Source of the DNA: Rachicladosporium sp. CCFEE 5018
Lineage: Eukaryota > Ascomycota > Dothideomycetes > Cladosporiales > Cladosporiaceae
Length of the DNA stretch: 64,000 nt
Assembly: GCA_002077045.2 (NCBI GenBank)
Contig: KZ111156.1
Coordinates: 679,444 to 743,443 of the forward strand
Direction of reading: 5' to 3'
The notes below the pieces were generated by a model. It saw only the letters and a program-made list of their open reading frames with translations. It was not told where the DNA came from and did no database searches. Both the position numbers and the translations under genes were made by a program. Positions 13,058-24,136 of this stretch are shown in pieces (within the stretch, counting starts at the first letter, position 1; the number at the start of each line of letters is the position of its first letter).

Positions 13058-13703
13058 ATGAGTGTAAGCGCACCTCCACTCTCTCTCAGGACTTTCGCGC
13101 AGTCATATTGACAGATGCGCTAGTTCGTCCCCCTCAACCCTCGCCCGCTTCTCCAATCCCTGATCAACGACGATGTGACAATTCGATTGAAGTGGAATGA
13201 GACCGAGTACACGGGGAAGCTGGTCAGTGTGGATAGTTATATGAATCTGCAGTTGAGCGGCGCGGAGGAGTATGTGGGGGGGAAGCATCAGGGGGGGTTG
13301 GGGATGGTGTTTATAAGGTATGTGAATCTCCACACCGGGCTTGAGGAGCGAAAGCGGCGAGGACTTGTGAGGAGCAAGAACAGCTGGCGAGGGCAGAGGG
13401 CTGGTGATCATGGGAACCAGGCATGAGGCATCTGGAGGGTGCCAGTTCGCGACTGTGTCTGGGCACACTAGCGCAGGGGGACTTTAGTATGGGGCCAATG
13501 CGTGCAAGAACGGCGCAGTGAAGGAGGAAGCGCTCGTTTCAACGGGGGAAGACGATGGAATGGGAAATAAACGCAGTGGGGAGAAATCGGTGCAGAAATT
13601 CGGGGCGATATACTGACGAGTGGTCCACAGGTGTAACAATGTGCTCTGGATAGCGGCGAAGAATCAGGGAAAGACGAACGGAGACGCTGAAATGTCTGGG
13701 TGA
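13058..13703 (+). CDS. SMX3: Small nuclear ribonucleoprotein SmF
   Basis: A core Sm-ring subunit of spliceosomal snRNPs, acting in the nucleus. Exon 1 is just ATG AGT (13058-13063). Intron 1 is 13064-13123, exon 2 is 13124-13317, intron 2 is 13318-13630 (313 nt, by far the longest in this window) and exon 3 is 13631-13703. The spliced protein is 90 residues. Sm1 features include MSFVPLNPRP, RLKWNETEYTG and the SVDSYMNLQL core. The Sm2 motif is split by intron 2 into IR and CNNVLWI. The length and both motifs match SmF orthologs closely. The two-codon first exon explains why a simple open-frame search misses the start. Confidence 0.95.
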
Positions 13704-14327
13704 GAGAATTCACTGTCAATTTGGGTTCGCGGGGCGGCGGAGGCCGCACAACGTGCGCTGTTCAAGATGCAGAAGGACGAGGATGAGCATGAGAACGAGG
13801 AACACAGAGGTACGCCACAAATGCGCAGCATCCCGCGGCACAGGTGCAAGTCTCGGCAGACGCAAGGAGATCGTCGAACTGTTCTCACGGGCTGAGCAGT
13901 GATAAGTGCGCAGTACTGAGTGCGCGTACCGCAGCGTAGGGGAGCGGAGTTGAATCTGGAGAGGTCAGTAGACGCATAAGTTACGCAAGCCGAGCGAATG
14001 CTGAATTCATGCCACTCTTTCAGCTCCTTGTGGCTGTCCAGCTACCGCAAAGCACACCCTTTCAATCGCAGCACCCGCCATGTCTGATCCCAGTGCGCGA
14101 CCTAGCGTATTCAGTGCAATATCAGGTACTGTCGAGATTGCTCCGGCGTCGAGTTGGACGAGGCAACTGCGATCAGCGCAATTGCCATGACTGTGTGTGA
14201 GCCCAGAACTCAATTCAGACCTCACCTCGTCCAAACACCATGAGAAGAGCTTTTGCCAGAAGTTCCCCATTGCGTTCCACGCATCTCTTCCCTTCGTCAT
14301 CACTGATATCGTTGTTCATTCTTAATT
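13704..14327. other. Intergenic region with no supported gene
   Basis: A minus-strand open frame of about 97 codons (14007-14300) begins with ATG but has no recognisable domain and overlaps the promoter of the next gene, so I do not call it. Confidence 0.4.
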
Positions 14328-17300
14328 ATGCGTTCAGACACCAGCATGGCCGAAGACGTCACATGGTCTCCTGTGCCCAACGACGAGTCGGCCATGGGCA
14401 CTTCGCCGCTAGGGCCAGACGCCGATTCGCATGATGAGTACAATCTGGGTAACTTATCTGACATTGGCAATACACCGGATCTGCCCTCGTGCACGGGAGC
14501 CTGGCAGCAAGTCAACCTCCCGGGCAGTCTCACGTCCACAGCATCTTGGTCTGGGCCTCTGCCTGTCTCAGGCGATGCTTCAAATGACAGCGGCAGCTAT
14601 GATAGCACCAGCGAGACCAGCGAGATTAGCGGGACCAGCGAGAGCTCCGACTATGAGTCTGGCCTGCCTCTCCACTACTCTCGGAAGTATCGTATGACCG
14701 AGAGCTACCTGAATGGTAACCCTTTGGAGAGCGAGTGGATCCCATATCCTCCTGCGACAGCTGACGAGGATCGACTTGACCCACCTGACACCATCGATAT
14801 CGAGTCGTCAGTTCGAGTTGTGCATGAATCCCTTGGTGAACGGCTTGACGTGGACAAGGACACGATCATGTATCTGGCAGAGATCGCAGCACTTGACAAG
14901 CCGATGCAGCTGACCCTTCAGCTCGACGTAGGACATAGCTTCCGTAAGCAGAGGATCGAGCTGCCGATCTTGCGAGAAGATCATGATAAGCAACTGCGTG
15001 GAGCACGCGCGCGGAACAAGCTGGAGCTGACGAGTCAAGACCTCGAGCCGTTCCATTTAGATGAGGATGCTGACGAGGGGCCGGCCTTTCCGCGGCGGAT
15101 GTGCGTAGAAGCGCAGGCGCTGGACAGATCGATCACCAATGAGAAGTGGAATGTGAGCCAGGAGACCATGGAGTACCTTCGCGATCTCATGAAGATGCTC
15201 AACGAAGTGTTGCCTGACACTGAGTACAAGGTGAGCATTCCTCTGGGGGCATTAAATAGGCTCACTGGCCACTGACACTTGTGTAGCCGAGACTAGGCAC
15301 GATTACTCCACCACTGTTGCCGCTGTCCCCGCCGGCTACACCTGGCATCCCAGAAGGGGAAGCGATGCAGATCGGTTTCACCTCCACACCTGAGGATCTA
15401 ATTGCACAAGACGCTGTAGCTGCAGCAGAAGCGGTACTAGCAGAGGACGCTGAGTTCGTCAACACAATCGAGAAATTCGGCACCCGCGACGGAGCTTCCG
15501 AAATATCTGACTATAGTTTGCCGAAGTCAATCGATGCAGCTCCGAGCTCGTCATCACCGTTGGGAAAGAAACGTTTGCGGAACTTGAAGCTGGACTCGCC
15601 GCTCTTGCCCATTGCTAGCGGAGAGTCTCCAGCGAAGAAGGCGAAGAAAGTGTCTTTCCCAGCAGAGCTGGCGTTTCTCATCCCCGACCCTGCGCCTGAC
15701 AGCTCCGCCCAAGATCCTGAGCATGTCCAGGCCGATATAGACGACTTCGTACAGAGTGTCATCAGGCCCTTGGCCGATTCGGTCACGCAAGGGATCGACT
15801 CTGAGAAGCTATCGGAAGTGGACACCACGATGCGGGTTAGAGTTCCAGAGATTGAAGCAGTCCAGTCCAGAGCACCGTGGCAAGAGTATGCTAGCGTGTC
15901 AGAGTCTGTGGCACCACTGCAAGCTCAGCAAGTACTGCTGCAATACACGAAGCGGGAGCTGCTCAAAGACGAGCAGAAGTGGAGTGGTGTTTCGAAGTTG
16001 GAGCGAGTGCTGCCTTGGAAACCTTTCCCACCACACCTGGGGAAGATCAATGCTGATGAGAAGTTCGACGATGGCTCGCTGGATCGCTATATGTCCGAGT
16101 TGAACCTGGAAGCTGGGGTTGACCCACTCCATTTCGTTGCCCAGCCTGGTATCTTGCAGATCTTGCAAGATCGGGAGGACGACGACGATGAATTGGAGCC
16201 ATTTGTGACGAGCGTGGAGTCCAATGCAGCCTCGGGGACAGCAACTCGCCTGGTGAATGATGGACCTACTTGGACCCCAATAGTCCCCGGACAGATGCCT
16301 GGTACACTTGGGCAGCCTTCGGTGCATGCTATCAATGGCCAAAACCCCAGAGATACCGAGTCCATACGCTTGATCAACAATTGTTACAACCAAATGGTTC
16401 CCGTTCCAAACACGATGGTGCCATTGAGTAACACCGCTGAGACAAGTGGAAGTGCAACCACGTCGACGAACATACTGCGCGAAGACGGGCTATTCTCTTT
16501 CATGCGACTTCAGGGCAAGCCATCAGGAAATGTCAAGCCAACAGCCGTCAAAACAGCCATAGCGAAGGCGAGTGCGCCGCCGGTCGCAGTAATGCTCCTA
16601 CCGGCGCCGCTGACACAAAGCGTTCGACCGGCTGTCCCAGCAAAACCTAGCCCTCAATATAACCGGAGTATGGCGATCGTGGTCTCGCCGAGTCTCATGG
16701 CGAACCGCAGTCAAGTCAGAGCTTTGCAAGCCGCACTCCCGAAGCTGGAGCTCATCGAACGAGCATCGCTCGGCGGTGCAATGGAGAAAGGCAAGACCAT
16801 ATCCGCCGAGGAGGGTGACATGATACTTTCACCCTCAACGGGACTACTCTTCACCACATTGCAGAAGCTGAAGCAACGACCTTTGCCAGGTCAGACCGAC
16901 TTTCGCGGCGTTCGCGAACGCATCGCGGCAGTAGCCGCGCAGTTCGAGCGACTCCTAGTCTTTGTCAGCGAAGCGAACAACAGCGAGACCGGCCCTGGAG
17001 ATCTTGACGATCGCGATGCTGAAGCATTATCGGACCTCATCACTTTCACATCTTCCATTGACTGCGAAGTACAGATCACGTACATCCCTGGCGGCGACTC
17101 TGATCTGACGGCATGGACCGCGGCTGCCATAACCTCCTACGGCGTTGTAGACGGCAGCATCACCTTACTCCAGGATGAGACACTGTGGGAGCGCTTCCTG
17201 CGGAGGGTAGGACTGAATGCCTTTGCTGCGCAAGCCATACTTGGGCAGCTGGAGCGCACGAACTCGACATCGAGTGAGGCTACGGTGGAGGAACGATCTG

Positions 17301-17416
17301 GGCTTGCGACCTTCGTGTGCATGACTGTGGATGAAAGGGTAAAGAGGTTCGGGGCGCTGATGGGCGGTGATCGCTTACTGAGGCGGGTGAGTCAAGTGAT
17401 TGACGCGAAGTGGTAG
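14328..17416 (+). CDS. 1010-residue nuclear protein with XPF/ERCC4-like plus HhH-like C-terminus
   Basis: Exons are 14328-15230 and 15287-17416, with a 56-nt intron in phase 0. Residues 1-300 are acidic and Ser-rich. A lysine-rich nuclear localisation signal (PAKKAKKVSF) lies near residue 425. The C-terminal domain starts near residue 763 with a beta-strand (MAIVVSPSL), then ELIERASLGG, GDMILSPSTGLLFTTLQKL, a helix plus strand (ERLLVFVSE), YIPGG and, near residues 934-956, WERFLRRVGLNAFAAQAIL. That order resembles an XPF-type nuclease fold followed by a helix-hairpin-helix. The ERKxxxD catalytic signature of active XPF is absent. Such inactive XPF domains occur in SHOC1/Zip2 meiotic proteins, which is one possible identity. 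The fold call is my inference from pattern; the gene itself is well supported. Confidence 0.85.
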
Positions 17417-18567
17417 GAAGTGGACGGATGGTGAATTTCGCTCTGATATGTGTCGCTATGTTCTCGGTACTGGGTGTCTCTCCTAATGCTGTGCTCATTC
17501 ACCTACAAATTTGGTGGTCGGTCGTCAGTAGCGCGTCGCGAATGCCATATCGCCCACGAACCATTGCTGAGACAATGCAGATTTCACCTTTGATTTCCCT
17601 ACCTTTCTCCAGTCCCTCGTACAGAGACGTCGTTATCGAGGTGTGTCTAGTCGGTCCACAAGTGAGGTATCTTTGCAATCGAGGCTTCCGCACTGATTCA
17701 TGAGTCTATTCCCTTACCATGGTCTCGCCAGTTGCGCATTCGTTCACGAGACAGCTCAGCCTCCACACGGCTACCCTGAAGAAATTCGCTGACACGTGCA
17801 ACCGGCAGCCCCGTCAACAAGGCCATATCACACCAAATCAAACGAACGAAGTCAAGCCCCATGTTCTGCGCAACAGGCCGAGTTCTAGACCGAGATTCTC
17901 CACGCAACGTCGCAAGCGAACGCGCCTCAGCCACTTCGGCCGTCGGATCCCTGTCCGGCGGCCAAGTCAACGGCACCAGCAGCCAGGAAACAAGGCCATC
18001 CTTCGGCATAACCCTAGGCGAGCATCATAGAAGCTGTGGCTGTGCTCTGATGTCGTGCATTATCAGTACAGCTGTGATTGAGATGAAAGGGTTGTGATCG
18101 CATGTGCTGTCCTATCTGAGCACGTCTAAGCAATGCTCATGGCATTCCGATCAACATATGTATGCCGTTCGTCTGCCGTCGCTGTCTCATAAATCTTCCG
18201 TAGCTGCTTCCGAGAATACCATCACAAGTCTCCTGATTCACCACCGAGGCGATCTCGTCGTCATCCCGCAGAGTAATCTCCCTGGTGCGTGGTACAACGT
18301 TTCTAGGCGCTACGGACGATCTGTGTATTTTCGAGGTGGAGCTTGGGCCCACTTTCTTGTGGTCGCGCGACGACGACGCAACTCCCAAGCTACCACCCTC
18401 TTCGGACCTGCTTCCACACAACACCACACTCCTTCCATCACAATCCGCCTGCGCTACCTGCGTATTTACTTCACTTCTGACAAGCGCGTGCAAAGCGCTG
18501 TGTCGAGTGTTAGGGGTATACTCATTTACACGCATATACTTTCGCGCACCGCGCGTGGGAAGAAAGT
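17417..18567. other. 1.15-kb intergenic region; one weak minus-strand ORF
   Basis: A minus-strand ATG frame of 103 codons (17698-18009) and another of 132 codons (18137-18535) exist. Neither shows a domain, signal peptide or splice pattern, so they are treated as chance frames. The region serves as promoter of the channel gene. Confidence 0.4.
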
Positions 18568-21306
18568 ATGGCTAAAGCACCCAATTGCAATGCCGTAAGC
18601 TTTATCACCTCCATTACCACAGGCCACCGCATCTAACAACCTCTCAGCAAGGCACAGATGCCAATGTCGGCTCCGCGCAAGGCTCTCAAGGCGCGTCAAT
18701 CACCTCCGTCATCACCACCCTCATCCCCGTCATAGCCTTCGCCGCGGTCTGGGCCATCCTCTTTCTCTTCCTTCGCAAGAAGTTTCCGCGCAACTACCAG
18801 CCCAGGACCTTTCTCGGCAGCCTGCGCGAAAATGAGCGCTCGCCGAAGATGCCCAATGGGCTCTTCAACTGGCTGGGCGAGTTCTGGCATATCTCGGATA
18901 CATACGTGCTCAACCATCACTCCCTTGATGGCTACCTCTTCTTGCGCCTACTCAAGATCGCCACGGTGATCTGCTTGGTGGGATGCGCAATCATGATGCC
19001 AGTGCTGTTCCCGATCAATATCACTGGAGGCGGTGGCAAGAGCGGCTTCGATATCCTCACCATGGCCAACGTGACGAATAACTACTTCAAGATGTTCGCG
19101 CATGCAGGATGTGCTGTTATCTTCTTCAGCTTCGTGCTGTTCATGATTACGAGGGAGAGTATCTACTTCATCAATCTGCGCCAGGCATACCTGATGTCGC
19201 CATACTACGCCAGCCGTCTTTCGTCGAGGACTGTGCTTTATACCTCTGTCCCGGCCGACTACATGAACGAGACGAAGCTGAGGCGTATGTTGGGTCCCGC
19301 TGTCCGCCGCGTCTGGCCTGTGTCGGATGTCAAAGAGCTCGAGGAATTGGTCGAGGACCGTGACAAGGCTGCAATGAAACTCGAGGGTGCCGAAGTCAAA
19401 CTGATTACCACTGCCAATGGCGCTCGCATCAAGGCGGCCAAGAAGGGTGGACGCGAGAACTCGGATCAGGCTCATATCGCGGACTCTGAGCAAGGCTCGC
19501 TCGCAGGTCGCTACCTCAAGCCGAAGCAGCGCCCTACACACCGTCTGAAACCTCTCATCGGAAAGAAGGTGGACACAATCGATTGGTGCCGCGGTGAGCT
19601 GAACAGGCTGAACCCCAAGATCGACGAGCACCAAGCTGTTCACAGGCGTCACGAAGCTACACTCGGCAACTCTATCTTCGTGGAATTCCAGACCTTGTCT
19701 GATGCCCAGGCTGCTTACCAGAGCTTGACCCACCACCACGTCCTGCACATGGCACCTCGCTACACCGGTATGGTCCCCGACGATGTTATCTGGGGCAACC
19801 TCAAAATCAAGTGGTGGGAACGTATCATTCGCCAAATCGTCTGCATCACCTTCGTGGTCGTTCTGGTCATCTTCTGGTCTATTCCTGTTGCGTTTGTTGG
19901 TGCCATCAGTCACGTCGACAAGCTCACCTGCTTGGTCCCGGCATTCAACTTCATCTACAACCTGCCTGAACAACTTCTTGGTCTCATCACCGGCCTGCTG
20001 CCAGCGGTCCTTTTGGCTGTCCTTATGGCGCTTCTACCCATCATCCTTCGTCTCGCCGCGAAGCTTTCTGGTGCTCCTACGCACTCGGCCGTGGAGTATA
20101 CGGTGCAGAACAACTACTATTTCGCGTTCCAAGTTGTCCAGGTGTTCCTAGTGGCTACACTTGGATCTGCGGCTGCGTCTGTCGTACAGACGATCTCCAA
20201 GAACCCGGGCGCTGTAACTTCGTTACTCGCCAACAACCTGCCAACTGCCTCGACCTTCTATCTGTCGTACTTCATTTTGCAGGGACTGGGTGTCATGTCC
20301 GGTGTTCTCGTCGGCCTGGTCGGTCTGATCATTTTCCTTGTGCTGGGCAAGCTTCTCGACAAGACGCCCCGCAAGATGTATAACCGCTGGGTCAAGCTTG
20401 CGGGTATGGGCTGGGGCACTGTCTTCCCAGTGTTTACAAACTTGTTGGTGAGTACTCTTCTGTCCTTCTCACTCAGCGCACAGATTACTGATAATATATC
20501 AGGTCATCGCCATCTGCTACGCTGCGATTGCACCTCTCGTCCTCCTCTTCGCCGCCATCGGCCTCTACCTCTTCTACTTCGCATACCGCTACAACCTCCT
20601 CTTCGTCACGAACGCCACTCTCGACACCAAGGGCGCCGTATACCCTCGCGCGCTCCAGCAGGTCTTCGTTGGCCTCTACATCGCCGAAGTCTGCCTGATC
20701 GGTCTCTTCGCAATTGCAGCAGGTACAAGTGTTGGCGCCCTCGGCCCTCTGATCATCATGATCATCTTCCTGATCTTCACTGCTCTCTACCATCTCAGCC
20801 TCAACGCAGCACTCGGCCCGCACTTGAACTTCCTCCCCAAGTCCATCGATGCCGAGGAGCGCCGTCTTTTGGCTCAAGACCGCGGCGAGCCCGTCACCGA
20901 CGGCTACGACGAGGGCATCCGCTCGAAGGAGGGTAACTCCTCCGGGACTAATGGTCATGCCGCCCCTTTCGTCCAGCACAAGAAGCCAAACATGTTCAGC
21001 AAGTTTCTTCGTCCAGACATCTACACCGACTACGAGACCATGCGCCAGCTTGTACCCAAGGACATCGCAATCGAGTACGACGAATTCACTGAGAACCATG
21101 CCTTCTACAACCCCGCCATCACCAGCGAGAGGCCGTTGCTGTGGATTCCTAGGGATCCTGTCGGTATCTCGAGACAGGAGGTCAGGGATACGGAGAAAGT
21201 CAATCCGATCACTGATGAAGGCGCCTTCCTGGACGAGAAGAACAAGGTCACGTGGGACAGCCCTCAGGGCAGGCCGCCGATCTATCAGGAGAAGATCTAC
21301 TACTAG
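18568..21306 (+). CDS. CSC1/RSN1-family (DUF221) osmosensitive calcium-permeable cation channel
   Basis: A multi-pass membrane channel related to yeast Csc1/Rsn1/Phm7 and the OSCA/TMEM63 mechanosensitive channels. Exons are 18568-18594 (nine codons), 18648-20447 and 20503-21306, with introns of 53 and 55 nt. The product is 876 residues, as is usual. After a short lumenal N-terminus comes a first TM helix (near residues 30-50), then PRTFLGSLRENERSP and two more helices. A cytosolic domain follows with YTSVPADYMNE and the late VFVEFQ-like strand SIFVEFQTLSDAQAAYQSL. The pore-forming multi-TM block begins at WGNLKIKWWER. A soluble acidic tail with FLRPDIYTDYETMRQLVP closes the protein. The start is chosen because the first intron has perfect boundaries plus a CTAAC branch site. 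Confidence 0.94.
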
Positions 21307-21699
21307 AGCTCCTTCGGAGGTCCTGGAACTCTCACAGATCCCGGATGATAGTCTCTAGAACGACGTTGAGGCGTCACCGGGGCATGTTACGGTCGCGGAA
21401 GGAGCGGCGAATACGGTATACACTAGGCATGAGAGCGCTACTTGGAGTTTGCTTAGATGGAAACATGCTTATGGTGGAGAGTGATATACCCAACGGCAGT
21501 GTGTGGTACAGGTAATGCAATGGACTGGTTCTCATCGATGCTCATTCTCATATCTCATATCATGGCTTTGTTGTCCGCAGCTCACAACAAGCGGCGTGTC
21601 TTGCACTTGCCGCTGCGAGGGAGTCCAACTCGCCTTGAGTCCTGCGCCAAGGACGGCGTGATGTGAGTGCAAAAGTCGCACAGCTGCTGGTTCGTCGCT
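21307..21699. other. Convergent 3' region
   Basis: Lies between the stop codons of the channel gene (+) and the small HTH gene (-). I see nothing else in it. Confidence 0.5.
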
Positions 21700-22254
21700 T
21701 CAGTCGCTCTCCTGCTCCCCCTTGATCGCCCCTTCCTTCCCCTCCTCATCGTCGTCCTCACCCTCGCTCTCCTTCGCAGCGACCTCAACCTTCTTGCCCC
21801 TACGCAGCGTCGCCTTCTTCTTCGCCGGCGTCTCTCCGCCAGCCTCAACATCTGCGATTCCGTCAGTAGATGCGCTTCGTAATCTCAATGGAATGATATT
21901 GAGAAAATGCATGCCTCCCTTGCGTTTCACGCAGCGCTTCTTCGGCGTCTCCCCGTCCGCAGTAGCGGGAGCGTCTTTCTCTGGAGACGCAGTGCCCGTT
22001 CCGGCCATCAGCTTCTTCATGATGGGGCCGAAGCAGTCGCGGGCGGATTTTGCGCCTTTGAGACCGGCTTTCTTGGCCATGGTTTCGTAGTCGATCTGGG
22101 AGGGAAATCAGTATAGGAAGGTGCGACGTTGGGCGAAGAGGGAGGAGCATGGTTGTAGGGATGGTCGTACGTCAGGCTTGGACTTGAGACATTCGAATGC
22201 TGTGGCGATGAGGCTGCGCTCGCGGTCTGTAAAGGTTGGGGCGTTGGAGACCAT
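21700..22254 (-). CDS. Small basic/acidic protein with N-terminal HTH/Myb-like domain
   Basis: Exon 1 is 22254-22171 (28 codons), then a 75-nt GT-AG intron, then exon 2 from 22095. A second intron with GC-AG ends is likely at 21914-21852, after which exon 3 is 21851-21700. That gives 138 residues (159 if it is retained). The N-terminal part (FTDRERSLIATAFECL...DYETMAKKAGLKGAKSA) has the helix spacing and the aromatic/Ala pattern of small fungal Myb/SANT-like proteins. The tail is Lys-rich, then strongly acidic (ESEGEDDDEEGKEG). It is probably nuclear. It resembles the next gene downstream on the map (22772-23644) in layout, so the pair may be old tandem paralogs. Function unknown. Confidence 0.75.
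21852..21914 (-). other. Probable GC-AG intron, 63 nt, in frame
   Basis: Read on the minus strand it begins GCATGC after AGGGAG, contains CTACTGAC about 13 nt before its end, and ends CGCAG. It is 63 nt with no stop. If retained it would insert a hydrophobic block (FLNIIPLRLRSA) into an otherwise Lys/Glu/Pro-rich tail. Removing it joins KRKG directly to DVEAGGETP, which repeats the upstream GETPKK pattern. Confidence 0.55.
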
Positions 22255-22771
22255 TGTTGCCGTGTTTGCAGGATGAACTGGTTGGGTAGGTGGTTGGAAA
22301 GTGGTTTGGGATGAATGTGGTGGATGGTGGATTGCTGGAGGTAGATGTAGGAGGGTAAGACAGTGAAGAAGAAGATTGAGTTGAGTTTGAGAAACTAGGC
22401 AGGCGTTCACTCAGTGAGCTGAGGAGTTCCTCTCATGTGAAGTGTTGTTCTGTTTCAGACTAGAATTGTCACATGCCTCAATCGCACTGACTATGAGCGT
22501 GAGCTGACGTTCTTACATAAAGTGTTGATACCCTGAGTACCATTGGTGCTGAGTGAGAATACTACTGCCTATCTTGCTATCTCCCAGTGATAGTGAGCCA
22601 CAGGTGTACTGTTGCAGCTGCACGTATAGCAGCATAGGAGAGTTCGAACTCTTGGAGAGGGAGAGGGATCGACTACCCAAGCATAATGGCCTGATAAGTG
22701 GCCACTCAAGCTCCTGTGCCACATCAAAATCCGTGAACCACCTCATGTCTGCTCGAGGGCTGACCCGATGA
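22255..22771. other. Intergenic region between two minus-strand HTH genes
   Basis: No gene seen. A palindromic GAGTTCGAACTC occurs near 22638 but no tRNA fold can be drawn around it. Confidence 0.45.
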
Positions 22772-23644
22772 TCACAACCCAAAGAGAAGCTGAGCATCGA
22801 GTGCCTCCTGTTCGCTTAAGTTCTCGTCCTCCGCATGCTCGTTCGTCAGCTCCCCATTTTCAGCAGACTCCTTCTCAATGTCCTCGGTAGTCTCTACTCC
22901 CATTACTGGTGGCTCCGCGGTATCCTCAGTCTGGGTCTGCGAGCTGTCGGAGACACCGGTATCGGTGTGGTCGATGATCGAACCTCCCTCCACCTCTTTA
23001 CCCGCTTCCTCCGCCTCGGCGCTGGGCTCACGCTGCATCGTGGTCTTTGTCTTCTTCCTGGGAGTAGCGACCTCCTCATCCGTGGTAGCTGTCGCGTGTC
23101 AGGTGGTGAGAATAGAGACTATCAGCCTGGTACACGACTTACCGGCCTTGCGCTTCTTCGATCCCTTCCCGTGCTTCACCTCGACCTTCTCGTGCTCCTC
23201 AATGCTCTCAACGGCTTCCTGATCCTCGTCCTCATGATCGCCTCCCTTCTTAACACTGCCGAGCTTCTTCTTCACGATAAGCCACGTATCCCTCGCCACC
23301 TTCTTCGTGCTGAACCCCGCCTTGGTCGCCACATCATCCCAATCGATCTGTATCAGTGTCAATACAGCGCTCTCGCTCTCACTCTCCTGTTGTTTGTTGG
23401 TACCGACTGTGCTACTGATGTTCAACGCATACACGCGCAACAGGTCAACCTGTCTCGGAGAGAGGTTGATGTTGCCGTCCTTCACTTCGAGCTTCTTACG
23501 GATCATGCCCCATGTATCGCGGGCGACTTTGGCAGTTGAGAAGTCCGCATCCTTAGCAATCTGAACCCAATTCGGTTTATTTGGGGTCTGCGCAACGGCG
23601 CGGAGGAGAGAGAGGTGGCGCGGAGTCAAAGTAGCAATAGCCAT
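22772..23644 (-). CDS. Protein with two HTH/Myb-like repeats and acidic tail
   Basis: Start ATG is at 23644-23642. Two related repeats are visible: LTPRHLSLLRAVAQ...WVQIAKDADFSTAKVARDTW and LSPRQVDLLRVYAL...WDDVATKAGFSTKKVARDTW. The shared core STxKVARDTW shows an internal duplication. A 60-nt stop-free intron (23407-23348, ending GATACAG) probably sits between the helices of repeat two, since its removal gives both repeats the same spacing. A clear intron at 23142-23089 (GTAAGT...CAG, 54 nt) joins KRKA to ATTDEEVATPRKK. The product is 252 residues, or 272 if the 60 nt are retained. The C-terminal third is Glu/Thr-rich and probably disordered. The likely role is nuclear DNA or chromatin binding, which is inferred. 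Confidence 0.75.
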
Positions 23645-24136
23645 CTTGAAGTACTGTTCCTCTGGGTGCGGCTGGGTATGGTAGTAGTATCTGGGCAGCA
23701 GCGGAGTGTGTAGGAAAGATGGGAGGAAGGGAGCACAATAGATATACACCTACCAGCGCCGATCACATGTCAACATGTACACAAGCAATCGTACCGCGTG
23801 ACGGCGCGGTGAGGCTTAAGCGTGCCATCGCTAGTCTGAGTGAAGGAAAGAACGACCGACGATGTGAGCCAAAGTCAATCACTGAGATCCTGCAGTGATC
23901 CCGATCGATTACGCTTCTCCAAAAGTCCATCCTATGGCTACCGCTTTTACCAGCTTGGCCATGGCATGGTATTGCAATCTCACCCTGTCTGTGAGAAGTC
24001 CGAGTGAAGCGGAAGAATACTATCAATGTATCTACCTTCTCCTGGTGATAGTGAGTGGAAGACCAGCTACCGCAGGTGGGCTTGCGATTGCACAGAAGCG
24101 TCCGAAGTTGTGGAGAGAGCGGAGGTAGTGGGTTCA
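23645..24136. other. Intergenic region downstream of vps11
   Basis: No supported gene. It holds the 5' flank of the HTH gene and the 3' flank of vps11. Confidence 0.45.

Noticed and set aside
17698..18009. 103-codon minus-strand ORF between the XPF-like and channel genes
   Set aside because: No domain, no splice pattern and no second copy to test for constraint.
18948..19973. Long antisense frame (341 codons) opposite the channel gene
   Set aside because: Mirror of the real coding frame, with no homology signal; the same applies to 8025-8846 opposite acl1 and 25193-25708 opposite vps11.
22632..22660. tRNA-like T-loop (GAGTTCGAACTC)
   Set aside because: It is a simple palindrome; no acceptor, D or anticodon arms can be placed around it.
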